From Brachynemurus nebulosus (taxonomy: Eukaryota; Arthropoda; Insecta; Neuroptera; Myrmeleontidae), in NCBI GenBank assembly GCA_035578155.1, contig JAPWDM010000050.1:806001-870000 (forward strand): a stretch of DNA of 64,000 nucleotides, written 5' to 3'. Shown in pieces: positions 1-14,126 of the stretch; positions within the stretch are counted from its first letter, which is position 1, and the number at the start of each line of letters is the position of its first letter. The translations under genes and the position numbers were made by a program. Below the pieces are notes generated by a model that did not search any database, was not told where the DNA came from, and saw only the letters and a list, made by a program, of their open reading frames with translations.

Positions 1-785
1 TTAAATATAATTTTATCAAAATATAATTAGTTTTATTTTCAATTGTTTAGTGCGGAAAATACACATAGAATTATGATAATTTCAAAAGATGAGTGCGGAA
101 GAATTTACCTGCAATCTTTTGTTTGGTGCGGAAATTATTACTGCCCCAGTGTAACTGGGTATTGACGTGTACCTTTTTTTTGTCAAAATTGATATCACAA
201 GGGCGGTTTTCAAGTAAATTTGGAGATATTCATTGATTTAGATTTTTCGGCAAATATGTACAAATGTACATTAACATCCAGAAAATTTTCGACCGGTTAT
301 TTGATTTTTTAGGTTCCTTAGGTCTTAAAACATTAAGGTCCGATAAGAACGGCATATTTATGCTCAAATTAATCTGATTATCATACGGTCCCTTCGCTAT
401 AGTCTGTATGGACGGGAAAGACTAGTAAAGACATACAGACTAATCGCATTAGCTTTTCGTAGAGCACCTCCTCTATGAAACGTTAAAAAGTTAAATAAAT
501 ATTTTCAAAAATTAAACTACATGTAAAGATTTACGAAAATTTATTACTAAACATAAATAAACATACATAAATAATTTATTGAACAGTCATACAACTTAAA
601 AAAAAAATAGTAATATGTAATATGTACACTGACAAAAATTCATATATAATATATGTAGTTTACATATATTGTTGTTAACATGCTATCTAGCCTACAAGAG
701 TAATTGGTCGCAAATAAAGAGAGATAGACAATGTAAAATAGTGTATTACTAGCCGTACCCGCGACGTCATTCGCGCAAAGCATTG
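1..785. other. AT-rich intergenic DNA, no gene seen
   Basis: No coding region, RNA gene or well-bounded transposon is visible. There is a short imperfect inverted repeat near 400-445. From about 748 a stretch resembles the 'tag-cc-tacccgcgac' type of dispersed insect repeat that leads into the tandem repeat downstream. Confidence 0.5.
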
Positions 786-791
786 TTATAA

Positions 792-1438
792 ACTCAATGA
801 GAGGTATGTAAGTGTAATAATTATACAGAACTTGCAAAGAATAATAATTTTTATGTAATGCAGGCACATGCTCAAAATGGTTTTTCTATTTTCCCGTGGG
901 AATGAGGAACTTTCCCAGAGTAAAAAGTATCTTAAATGTTGCCCTAGGTAATAAGTTATCACCACGCCAAATTTTATTAAAATCCGTCCAATAGTTTTTG
1001 CGTAATACGTGCACATGCACAAAATGGTTTTTCTATTTTCCCGTGGGAATGAGGCATTTTTCCAGAGTAAAAAGTATCTTAAATGTTGCCCTAGGTAATA
1101 AGTTATCACCACACCAAATTTTATTAAAATCCGTCCAATAGTTTTTGCGTAATACGTGCACATGCACAAAATGGTTTTTCCATTTTCTCGTGGGAATGAG
1201 AAATTTTCCCGGAGTAAAAAGTATTTTAGATGTTGACCCAGGTAATAAGTTATCATCACACCAAATTTCATTAAAATCCGTCCAATAGTTTTTGCGTGAT
1301 GCGTGAACAGACAGACAGACAAAAATTCTAAAAATCGCTGTTTTGATATCTACATCGAAAACTATTTACAGTACCAGTACAATTTTCCAAAAATATTCCA
1401 TGTACAGAAATGGTCTCGTTACAATTTTATTATATGTA
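792..1438. repeat. Interspersed repeat with three 147-bp tandem units, copy 1
   Basis: The phrase 'atagtttttgcgt' recurs at 991, 1138 and 1285, which is exactly 147 bp apart. Three units are followed by a tail holding 'gaacagacagacagac' and about 130 bp of unique sequence. A second 647-bp copy with the same three-unit layout and the same tail lies at 36383-37029. The open frame of 178 codons through it on the minus strand is a by-product of the repeat. The gaca-rich tail is of the kind often found near LINE or SINE 3' ends, but the family is not identified. Confidence 0.85.
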
Positions 1439-1506
1439 TAATAATAATAATTTATTACTCCATAAAATTTTACAAAATTTTTTGAGTTCGTCAAATTTGA
1501 TTTCAG

Positions 1507-3084
1507 TTACATACTTAGATTATTATCATTTAAACATTCTTGTATTGTGTAGTATGCTTTATCAATGAGTACTTTTTTTATTCTAGCCTTGTAGTTAGTT
1601 ATTGATAAGCGCTTCACACCTTCAGATAACCTATTGTATAATATTAAACCGAGATAGTTTATAGGCTGTTTTACTAAATTCAATCTTTGGTACGGTATAC
1701 AGAAGTTATTTTTGTTTCTTGTATTATAATTATGGAAATCTGTATGATTTGGCCAAGTATGTTTATTCTCATGGACGTAAGTCAAGATCTGATACACAAA
1801 AATACATGGTAACGTTAAAATTTTTAAATTAATAAAATGTTCCTTACAAGACTGTCTACACGGTATGTTTACTATACTTCTAATGATCTTTTTTTGTATT
1901 TTAAATAACCGATCTATTCCTGTTGATGAACCCCACAAAATTATTCCATAACACACGATACTATAAAAGTGACTATAATAAGTCATTTTTAAAGTGGATT
2001 GATTTACTACTTTTGACAATTTATTTATCTGATAGTACACTTTATTTAATTTACCTGCTAAATATTCTATGTGATCATTCCAATTTAAATTGTTATCCAC
2101 TCTAATTCCGAGAAAATTCACAAAAGAATGTTCATGACTTTTACTATTGAAAATTAAATTTTGGGTTTTTTCTTTGTTCATGTGTAATCGATTGATATTG
2201 AACCATTTTTGAAATTCTTTTAAACTATCATCGTACTTTTCGTTCTGTTCCTTTAAATTTGGAGCTTGAATTAGAAAAGTTGTATCATCAGCAAAGAGAG
2301 AAATTAGCAGCTCCGGAAAGTTAAATGGTAAGTCATTAATGAAAATAATAAATAATATGGGGCCTAGAATGGATCCTTGAGGAATACCAGTATTTATTAC
2401 TTTTAAACTAGAGGCAATTTCATTAGATAAAACCATTTGATGCCTATTACTTAAATATGACTGAAAAAAAAGCAAAACGGATCCTCTGATGCCATAGTGA
2501 GTCAGTTTCTTTAGCAACAATGCATGGTCAACACAGTCGAAAGCTTTGCTCAAATCAAGTAAAGTTACCGATGCAATAACGTCATTGCTAATTGCTTCAA
2601 ACACTTTTTCCATTATATTTATAATTGCTTGAATTGTTGTTTTACCTTTTCTATATCCAAACTGTTCTTTGGAAAATAAATTATGAAATTCTAAGAATTC
2701 AACTAGACGATTTTTCAAGATGCCCTCAAAAACTTTGGATAAAACAGGCAGTATAGAAATAGGTCTATAATTGCTGACATTGTGTACATCACCTTTCTTA
2801 TATAGAGGTACGACCTTAGCAATTTTCAATTGTTCCGGAAAATAACTATCCGTGATGCATTTATTTATGACAAAAGCTAGTGGTGTTGAAATTAAGTCGC
2901 TTACAGATTTCAATATATCTGTTCGAAATCCAAAAAAGTCAGTACTTTTTGTATTATTTAAATTACTAATATATAGTTTTACCTCATTGGGTGTCGTCGG
3001 CGTAATAAAAAAAGAATTTTTGGGTGTTTTCACCGAAGTCATTGTATTAAAATTAAGAATTTGGTCATTTATACCTGGGCGCAA
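1507..3084 (-). mobile_element. 5'-truncated non-LTR retrotransposon (LINE) reverse transcriptase, jockey/CR1-like
   Basis: This 525-codon open frame encodes a non-LTR reverse transcriptase, the enzyme that copies LINE RNA into nicked target DNA. Visible blocks are the palm/finger motif 'VVPLYKKGDVHNVSNYRPIS', then 'LDLSKAFDCVDH' (first catalytic Asp), 'GIPQGSILGPILFIIFINDL' and the catalytic 'FADDTTF'. A thumb and C-terminal region follow, ending in a stop at 1507-1509. No apurinic endonuclease domain or ORF1 lies upstream: the frame opens only slightly before 3084 (to about 3135), so the copy is 5'-truncated, as most genomic LINEs are. After the stop the 3' end runs to a short ATT-rich tail at about 1439-1455, abutting the 147-bp repeat locus. 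The RT frame itself has no internal stop, so the copy may be young. The exact clade (jockey, CR1, L2 or Nimb group) is unresolved; the microsatellite-like rather than poly(A) tail leans towards the CR1/L2 side. Confidence 0.88.
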
Positions 3085-3658
3085 GCTAAAAAGAACTTTT
3101 TTATCTACATCTGCATTTATCTTTGTCTATCATATTAATAAATAGAAGTTTACTCACTTACTCATATAAAAACATAATTACTTGGTTTGGTTGGTAACTA
3201 TGAAAATAATACAATTTTTGTTCCCCTCACCCACAGTTTCTGGAGGTCTTTTGAGCTTGCGCTCATAATACCATTTCTGTTCTGCGCATGTATAGCGATT
3301 CACTTGAAAAGTATTAAACAAATCATTCATATTTTTAATATTTTATTATTTAGATTTTTAATTCACGAATGACAATTTTATTTATCCAAATAATAAGTAC
3401 CTAAATAAATTTACTTTGTAATTTATACTCGTACTTGATAATAATAACTTAAGTGGATAAAATGGAGACATTTTTGAAATTGCCAGCGCATGCGCACAAT
3501 GAAAAAGGTACATAGAAATAAAGAGAGGCTGATATCGTCTTCACTCTAATGTTTGCGACCAAAAATGCAAAGAGCTAGTAATATTATGTATACTACATAT
3601 ATGCAAAAATTAATATACCTACTTATACAAATACAAATACTGGATTGGCACATGCGCA
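3085..3658. other. Intergenic DNA between the LINE and the calumenin 3' end
   Basis: Upstream flank of the LINE copy and 3' flank of the minus-strand calumenin gene. No other gene is seen. 'cagcgcatgcgcac' at about 3484 is a short alternating-purine/pyrimidine tract. Confidence 0.4.
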
Positions 3659-5536
3659 TCACAATTCATCACGATCAATTTTATGTAAATGTTGTCCGTA
3701 ATCGGTGGCTTCACTACCCACAAATATATCATGATGTTCAATGATTTCATCAAATGAGAGAGCGTTATCGTGATCATCATCTGACGATGCGAATAAATGA
3801 TCAACCTCCTCTTCAGCGATTTCTCTGTAAGAAAAAATAAAATAAAACTGTTAATTTTCGAATAAAAATTCAATTATTGTTTCGAAACATAATATAAGTT
3901 AGAAGAAACGCTCAAAGCTGTGAATATTTTAGAACTGAATTGCCAGATATATCTTACTCATTGCTAGGTATTATCCACGACAAAATTTCTTCGGTATCTA
4001 ATTTCCCATCCTTATTCTTGTCGTACTCATTTTCGAATTTTTCTTTTTCACTCAATATCCATTCTTTATCCTGATCATACCCACGTGATCCAATATATTC
4101 TTGAAAATCAATTATACCATCGTTATTCTTATCTTTATCACGTAGAGTTTGCTTCAAAAGAATCGGATAAGTTTCTGGGTGCTCCTCCGGGTGATTGAAT
4201 ATAACGAATTCGTGAAATTCTAAATAACCATCTTTATTTAAATCGGCCGCCTCGAATATTTCCTTATCATCTGCTATAATCTAAAAGATTTAAAATGTAA
4301 TTTTTTGCAATTTTTAAAAGCTTTTATTTAACTTGCTATGTTAGTATGTTGGTTTAGATCAAATCTTGGAATCAAAATTTAGCCAGGTTCTAATTGAGCT
4401 AGAGGTTTCAAATTTTGCATACGTTTCTAACCTTGATGACAATGCAATATTGTATAATTAGTTTTTCCCTAAATTGCCCCCAAACCAAAATTGTTGATTT
4501 TTAGTCCTATGAAACTTTTTGACATTTCGAATTGTCAAATATTGTCCATTGACTTTTACATTGCAATTTTTTGTTTACATAGTTATGTCTGATTAGGGTA
4601 AATTAACCGATTAAAATATAGGTAAAAAAATTACTTCTTTAATTCTTTCCTTAAATTAATGGTGATCAGACTAAAAAGTAGAAAATAAATTAAAATAAAA
4701 AAAAATGTTTTTTAAGAAAAAGCTTTTATTAAAAAATGGGCTAAAAAAATGAAATAACTACTGAGTGAAGTTTGAAGCAATATGCAACATAATTTATAAA
4801 AGCTTGAGGCGTTTAATCAAGTTTGGTAAGTACTGAAAAGTAAAATAGCTACACTTATATCCAAAACAGAAATAATTAATGATAACGCCTCAAGCTTTTA
4901 TAAATTATGTTGCATATTGCTTCAAACTTCACTCAGTAGTTATTTCATTTTTTTTTTTGCCCATTTTTAAATAAAAGCTTTTCCTTAAAAAACATTTTTT
5001 TACTTTATTTTATTTAATCCATGTTTTCGAAAAATAAATTTTACCTGTTCATCGGATATATCCTGTTCCTCCTCGCCACCTGTATAATCATGTAGATATT
5101 CCTTCCAAGTCACACGACCATCTTCATTTTCGTCGGCATCTTCGAACCGTTCTTGCGCCTCTTCCTCGGATAATGATTTGAATGATCGTATAATCCAAGC
5201 CTTCAATTCATTGCGATCGATTTGTTTATCATTATTAATATCCATTTTAATTACAAGAATTGCAAGACGCCGTTTTGCTTCTTCTGGTGGTAATGTATCA
5301 AATTCTTCAGCTTCTTTAGCACTACCCAAAATAGCTTCATGATCGAATTCGGTATGATGTTCGCCGTCTTCAGATACATGTTTATGGTCACGACTTCGAA
5401 AACTTCCATCTTCTTCACGTTCGTTATTTAAATCGCGTGAATGTGAATGTAAATGAGCTGACGCTGGTGTACATTCTGATATCGAATGAGAGTACACTAA
5501 AATTGCGATAACTAGCAGATGTATTTTTGGTTTCAT
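3659..5536 (-). CDS. CALU: Calumenin/reticulocalbin family (CREC) Ca2+-binding protein of the secretory pathway, 3 coding exons
   Basis: CREC proteins are multi-EF-hand, low-affinity calcium binders of the ER/Golgi lumen. Exons on the minus strand are 5536-5045, 4280-3958 and 3824-3659, joined at good GT/AG sites with the frame kept, giving about 326 residues, the usual family length. The start codon precedes an N-terminal signal peptide (hydrophobic core LLVIAILVYSH) and a His/Glu-rich spacer. EF-hand loops are visible as DINNDKQIDRNE, DADENEDGRVTW, DLNKDGYLEFHE, DKDKNNDGIIDF and DKNKDGKLDTEE, with a degenerate sixth hand in exon 3. The protein ends in RDEL, an ER-retrieval-type tail. Intron 1 (764 bp) carries a foldback MITE. 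The gene is divergent from RPB3, with 1.24 kb between start codons. Calumenin versus reticulocalbin cannot be settled; the Drosophila counterpart would be scf. Confidence 0.92.
4690..5015. mobile_element. Foldback MITE in calumenin intron 1
   Basis: Two arms of about 115 bp (from about 4700 to 4818, and 4885 to about 5005) are near-perfect reverse complements around a 65-bp spacer. Both carry 'gaagcaatatgcaacataat' or its complement. The right arm stops about 30 bp before the exon 1 splice donor. No target-site duplication could be fixed because the ends are A/T-rich. Confidence 0.8.
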
Positions 5537-6778
5537 TATCTAGGTCCTTTTTTAAAAAATATTTTAGCTAAAATAAAAATTATTTTTAAAATTATTATTA
5601 AACTTTGCTTTGTGCAATAAGACTAAAGAAAAGTGGTATGTGGTCAAAAGAGTGATGCATCAGCAAGAAAAGAGCAAATTCTGCAAATTTTTAAAAGTAA
5701 GTCAATTTCATTATTTGTTATTTTTATGAAAATAAACAATTAATAATGTGAATCACTAATCCGAATCAGTAGTAAGTGTTTGTATAATTATGCTTAAAGT
5801 TAAATAATATAGTTATTAATGTTATTAACTGTTTAAAAACTGCATTTGAAATTGCTTAAACGTATTAGCCGTATTAACTATGATAATAATCACTTATAAT
5901 TAAGCAATTTACTATAAATATACGAGTTTAATAATTATGATAATTTTTTATATTTCAAATTGAAAAAACTATAAAAATAAAAATTGTGTACAATTTTTAA
6001 CTTGGAGTTTTGATTTGCATTTTTGATACTTAATATATAAAATATGTACTTTAGAGATACCTTAATTTTTTTTAACTTATACTTTTTTTTTAAGTAAAGT
6101 TTGATTTACTTTAAAAATTACAAATTAATATGAGCTCTGTTTCTTTTAATTTATTGCTCAAGTCAATCGAGTTATAAATATCCATTGAAATCTATACAAG
6201 AATATAAATGTCAACTGTTGTTTACACAAAATTTTTGAATTTCGTTTTATAAAAACTATCAAAACCATTTTATAGTCATCAGAAGAATGTTTTCTGTCCA
6301 AAAAAAATTTTATAATAAAATATTCTATTTAGAATGTTTGAAGTTTCTATTTAAAGTTCACATTATACTCAATAATTATAATAAAATTTTTATGTTGATT
6401 TCCAGTTTCATTTTTAAAATTACCTCCATTAAGTAGAGAATATTGATAAAATGATTTGTTGAATTGCGATTTGTTTTTGGGTTACGTTTCTATGACGTTT
6501 CTAAACTATATCTATAACTTTCAAAAATTCACTTTCTATAAGTTGGTAGCAATATATGATTACATACATATTGTGGATATTGGTGGATATTATGATTTAT
6601 CTTCAATCACAATACGTCAACGACGTCAACTATCAGCATTTTGTGACGGTTAACTAAAAGTGGTTGTTTGTAGAATTTGTAAATTGCGACCAAAATTGGG
6701 ACTACAATTTTAATTATTATTAAATATTTTAATTGTTATTGATATAAAAAATAGTTTGTAAATTTAATTTACGTTACA
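5537..6778. other. Divergent promoter region between calumenin and RPB3
   Basis: AT-rich spacer of 1.24 kb between two divergent start codons. It should hold both promoters, but I see no clear TATA box or transposon end in it. A 65-codon open frame at 6456-6653 has no recognisable features. Confidence 0.5.
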
Positions 6779-9397
<2,619 letters not shown>

Positions 9398-10340
9398 ATA
9401 TTATTTGTAGAAATTACTTTATCCTTTTTTTTACATGATTATTTAGTTTAATTGATCATCAGGGTACGATACCCGGTAATTTTATTTTTTTTTTTTTTTT
9501 TGAAAAATGTTATATTTTTTATTACTTTAATCATTTTCAGTTAAAAAATGAATTTTAAGTTAACTCCTTTAGTGATTAAGACGAGTTAATTCGTCTAGCA
9601 CATAGACAGTTTAAATTATCAGTGGTCTGTAGTAACATATCTACGACCGACATTATTTAGGGCGGTGTTATAAACTACACTAAAATGTCATTCACTGGTT
9701 CCTCAATTTACTGCGAATATCCATTCCACGGGCATTCAATTTACACAGTTAAAAAATCACGTAAATTTAATCCGTTATTGACTAATTTCATGCCAAATCA
9801 ACACACTTTTGAAAGAAATTTTTCCTCACCATTTCAGATTTTCTTAAAATTTGGTATTCTCATACTAAGTACTAAGACTAAGAAAAGTGCCAATTTTTAA
9901 ATTTTTATCTGAAATCGCTTACGAGATATGGCTATGTAAAGTTTCCAAAAATTTGCCAAAAAAACGCGAACGTTCATTTTTAAATCGCTCTAGAAGCTGT
10001 TCTAATATAGCTAGAAAGCTAGGAGAGATGTCATTTTGTAGCATTTTAAATGCTCTTTCAAATGATATATAACACGACAAAGGTGTTAATGAAAATATTT
10101 TTTTTTCAAAATTCATGTAGAGACTGATTTAACTTTTTTTCCAAAAAGTACATAATGAATGTGGAGTCTTAGTGGGTTCATTGTTAAAAAAATATTTCTG
10201 TTGCTGGTTTGCCACTATTACCCAATTTTGTCAAGACAATGTATCTTTAACACTCAGGTACAGGGCCGTAACTAGAAAAATTCCTAATGTTGCTTTTTAT
10301 ATCTGTGTGACCAATACATATGCATTTTTCTTTCTCTCAG
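9398..10340. other. RPB3 3' flank and repeat-derived DNA
   Basis: No convincing gene. A stretch at about 9550-9600 (ttaactc...gagttaat) resembles one at 51540-51575, so a dispersed repeat is present. 'cagggccgtaactagaaa' at about 10260 looks like a lone transposon end. Confidence 0.4.
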
Positions 10341-10341
10341 T

Positions 10342-11672
10342 CGGATCAGCAGTGTACTACGACGAAAACATGTACAGTGGACGGCGAATTCACGACGATA
10401 TTCACGGGATCGATCAAAAAGTAGATTATGATCAAAGTCAAAACCAAAATTGACGTCCGAAATTGTTTCATATTCGCGCAAGCGATCTAAGTTTAGATCT
10501 AATTCCAGAGAAAAATCACATCAAAAACCGTCTAAACCAGATGTTCACACTATAACAATTATTTCAAATGTACAAGAACAAGAACAGAACTTATTATCCT
10601 CGAAATTGATAAACCGAACGGAAACAATGATAACCATCGTCGAGGACTATCTAAACCAAACGAATTCGGTAACTGGTAGGAAACAGTGGCGAAAAGCTCG
10701 CTCCAACCAAATGTTCTGTAGCCAGGGTGTCCACATTCTGGAAAGTCAGGGAAGGTCAGGGAAAAGTCAGGGAAGCTCTTAGGCGTCAGGGAAAATCAGG
10801 GATTTCACGAAATGTTCTGGAAAGTCAGGGAAAATAGGTGATAATATATTTCCCAATGATTGTAAATAAAGAAAAATGTTTATGTTCACAATTATGTTCA
10901 CGAAAATATATCATGTAAATTATAATAAAGACTCACGGATATTTTTATTTTCTTTAATTCAATAAGTAACATAAAATTGTATTTTAATTTTTAATTGTTT
11001 ATTTGAATGTGAAAACACTAGCCTTCATTTTTGTGACGTCATTTTTTTTACGTCAACTTCAACGCCCTCTGTACTAGTGAAAAAAATTATAATTAAAGGG
11101 AAAAATATTTTTTTTATAAAATATAGATCCTAAGTTACCATATGTAAAAAAAAATTCCCTAAAAATAAATTTTTCACTTAAAAAAAAAAATTATTTAAAA
11201 GAGTCTTTTTTTTAACTTCACTCGCTAGTTAATAGTACCTTAAATAATTTTGCAATTTGTTTTTGATAGTGTCAACTACCGCATTCGGGGCCAACACGTA
11301 AATAATAATTTTGTTTAAATAGTTTTTGTGTAGTTAATTTAGCTTTACCCAATCCCTTAATTTCAGTCTTACACGTATCTATTCGATAAAATAAAAAATT
11401 ATGTAGGTATGTATTAAAATTTAAATAAAAATCGTGTGTTTGGACATTGATATTTCTAACCATTAATGGGAAACAAAAAAGTAATGGTCAGGGAAATCGA
11501 ACCTAATGTCATGGAAAGTCAGGGAAAAGTCAGGGATTTTTTTTTAGGATGGGCTGTGGACACCCTGGTAGCGTTTGTTCCAATTTTTGTGAACACCCAA
11601 CAACAATATGAAATACATACAGCATCCAAAAGACATAAAAAGAAAGAAAAACTCTGGCAAGCTCTCAGTTAG
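10342..11672 (+). pseudogene. Relic of an arginine/serine-rich coding sequence, interrupted by a transposon
   Basis: A likely splice acceptor (tttctttctctcag, ending 10340) is followed in one frame by an RS-rich stretch: SRRYSRDRSKSRL, an in-frame TGA at about 10429, then SKSKPKLTSEIVS, YSRKRSKFRSNSREKSHQK and about 65 more residues to 10722. There the 845-bp element 10723-11567 interrupts it. Beyond the element, a basic, Lys-rich frame (SKRHKKKEKLWQALS) ends at a stop at 11670-11672, but in a shifted frame relative to the 5' part. Alternating Arg/Ser suggests an SR-related splicing protein or its retrocopy. The stop, frame change and insertion all argue for a dead copy. The family is not identified, and chance coding-like composition cannot be excluded. 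Confidence 0.4.
10723..11567. mobile_element. CAGGGTG-end transposon with GTAGC target duplication
   Basis: The ends 'cagggtgtccaca' and 'tgtggacaccctg' are inverted repeats. Both subterminal regions carry clusters of 'gtcagggaaa' boxes, likely transposase-binding sites. The 5-bp GTAGC is repeated at 10718-10722 and 11568-11572. The inner part (11036-11190) is a reverse-complement relative of 48781-48930. No transposase is present. Confidence 0.8.
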
Positions 11673-12150
11673 TTGAAATCCGCAGAAAGTATTGCCACGA
11701 AAATGGTAACCACGGATACACCAGATTTAAATTTAGTTTATGAAGTGTGCAAAACACGGACGAGTAAACATAATATATATTATATTATATAGACCAATAA
11801 TACCTTGTGTAATTGAGGCAACCAGTTACGACTAAGTTTCGACCTTATAGTATTCTGTAATATGTAATAATGGATGGTAACCGTAGTTACGTTTTCAAAT
11901 AATTATTGTAAAAACATAAGAAACTAGCTGTGGCCCGTGGTTTCACCCACGTAAAATTATCTTAATTATTGGTCAAATGATTAGATCAATTTTAAATTAG
12001 ATATTCGGAAATTCTGTACATCAATTATTTATACTCACTTTACATTTAATTAAATTAGATATTGTAAATTTCTTTATAAAATCAGTTTCTTCTAGTGTTC
12101 CGTTCCGCTCGTCCAATGATCTTAAAATAGATATATTCATATTTATAGTG
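11673..12150. other. AT-rich DNA with an old repeat fragment
   Basis: No gene. 'actagctgtggcccgtgg' at about 11932 resembles the start motif of a widespread class of insect interspersed repeats. Confidence 0.4.
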
Positions 12151-12152
12151 TA

Positions 12153-12482
12153 CAGTGGAAACTCGATATTTCGTCACTCTGTAACTCATCATATTCTATA
12201 CCAATTCGTCGCTCCTAAAAAAAATGTACGTAGTGTAGTTGGTTTTCTACTTAACTTTTGAAATTTAAATAGAAAAAAATTGAAGTGTATTGTACCTAGT
12301 TGTAAAAATTCCATTAAACAACGAATTACTCAAAATAAAGGGATATCTTTCTTTAAATAAGTAAAAATATTTAATTAATTTTTTTTTTATTATTCATTTT
12401 CAGACATATTCCATAATTCGTCTGTTTCTGTAATTTATCACCTCTCCGGCCCCGAGCATGATGAATTGTCGAGTTTCTACTG
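12153..12482. mobile_element. pogo/Tc1-mariner-type MITE, TA duplication
   Basis: The ends 'cagtggaaactcgatat' and its near reverse complement 'gtcgagtttctactg' are flanked by TA at 12151-12152 and 12483-12484. CAGT-type ends with a TA target are typical of pogo/Tigger elements. The interior is non-coding. Confidence 0.82.
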
Positions 12483-12484
12483 TA

Positions 12485-13430
12485 GGTATTTAATTTTCAT
12501 TCCTTGAGACTTTCCGTAGATACTCCAGCCATTAATTTATTGCGTCTTGTATTATTCCAGAATCCTACGCAAAAATTTTAATCTCACTTAATTTTTTCAA
12601 AATATCAATGTTTAAGTAAAATTTAGTCAAGATTCGCCGTCTTTTTTGGACCATTTTTGGGTCCCCAGCACCCTAGGGCGTCATTTCAACTTCACATTCG
12701 TTTATTTCATGACCTCGGTAATGTTTGAGCAAAATTTGGTCAAGATCCATCCATTCTAGAGAGCTTTCATTTTTTAGTATGTACATATGTGATTGCGTAA
12801 AACGAATACCCGCGTAAATTGAGTTCAATTTGCCGCGTAAAATGAATACCCGCCTAAATTGAGGGACCGGTGTAATTGGTATATGTAACAATATTGTTGA
12901 TTAAAAGAAAGTGTTCATTTCATTTTGTATTTGTCAGAAGTATGTACGTGTTTTAACTAAAGATTGTGTTTTTTAGCTTGGGATTTGTTGAGTGGGAAAA
13001 ACTTTTGCACGTGCGTCACTAAAGGTGAAAAATGTAAAGATATATTCGATAGAAAGGTTTATTCAGTTAATAAAATTAATGAAATTAAGTTTTGATGTGA
13101 AATGAATCTTACTGTACAAATTTTGTGAATGATTTTGACATATTATTTGAAATTATATTGAGGATATATATTAAAATTTTTAGTAAAAAATTTGGCGTGT
13201 TATTTTAAAATTTACCAATCATTTTTAAGATTTTATAGATTATCAATGAGGGGGACGTTATTTTTCAATCAAAATATTTAAATCTTATGAAGTAAAAAAC
13301 TTTATTACCTATAGCCCAGTGAACATAGAATGTAAATATGATGTAACAAGGAAATAACAAGTTACGTAACTTTTTTGACTTATGGGTGACATAGCAATTA
13401 TATAAAATTAGAGTTTTATGTTATATACCT
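12485..13430. other. Intergenic DNA with degenerate pogo-like fragments
   Basis: Two partial direct copies of 'gaatacccgc.taaattgag' at about 12806-12865 resemble pogo-type ends. There is no coding evidence. Confidence 0.4.
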
Positions 13431-13435
13431 AATTG

Positions 13436-13835
13436 TTACCTGTATGTTACGTAACAGTTACATGCCATTGTGACTGTAATAAAATGTCACATTTGTGACT
13501 GCTATGTTACGTTTAGATGATGTAGCAAGGTTGCTTTGATAAAACGTCACAGTGTGACTCTTATGTTATGTCTTCGCAACCTAACAATGTTACTTTGATA
13601 AAACCTCACAGAACTGACTCTTATGTTATGTTTTTGTGACGTATCAACGTTACTTTAATGAAATGTCACAACCATGACTCTTTTGTTATGTCCTGATGAT
13701 CTAACAATGTTACTTTGAACAAAACGTCACAACAGTACTCTTATGTTTTTGTGACGTATTAACGTTGTTTTAATAAAATGTCACAATCATGACTCTTTTG
13801 CTTTGTTTTTGTGACTTATTAATATTAATAAAACA
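13436..13835. repeat. 60-bp minisatellite, about six units
   Basis: The motif 'gactcttatgttatg' starts at 13556 and 13616, with variants at 13676, 13736 and 13791, and an earlier unit begins near 13497. Full units are 60 bp; the unit starting near 13736 has lost 5 bp. Each unit carries a 'tt.ctttgataaaacgtcac' core. Units differ at several positions, so the array is not recently homogenised. Confidence 0.85.
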
Positions 13836-13971
13836 TTTCACTGGTCACTTTTGTGAAATTTTTTGTTACCATATTAATTTTAAATGTATCAATTCGTGAG
13901 GAATTATCCATTTAAAGATTCCTGCAGTTTTTCAATCTATCCCCTGTTGGCGTCTGATGTAATTAAATTTC

Positions 13972-14126
13972 ATCTATCCATTTTTGTATAAGTAAGTTGA
14001 TTTATGTTATTTGTTATATGGGTTATGGGGTTATATTATATAATATAACCCCATAATATATATAATATAACCCCATAACCCATATAACAAATAACATAAA
14101 TCGACTTATACAAAATGGACGGATGA
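13972..14126. repeat. Near-perfect palindrome with arms of about 70 bp
   Basis: Arms reading 'tttatgttatttgttatatg' and its complement meet at an AT-rich centre around 14047-14056. It would extrude as a long hairpin and may be a small foldback element. No target duplication could be assigned. Confidence 0.75.

Noticed and set aside
786..1322. 178-codon minus-strand open frame with internal repeats
   Set aside because: It follows the 147-bp repeat, whose period is divisible by three, so the frame stays open by periodicity. The second copy gives a similar 127-codon frame with no sign of protein-level constraint.
13436..13835. Possible CRISPR-like array
   Set aside because: Units are contiguous 60-bp tandem repeats with no unique spacers, and this is eukaryotic DNA.
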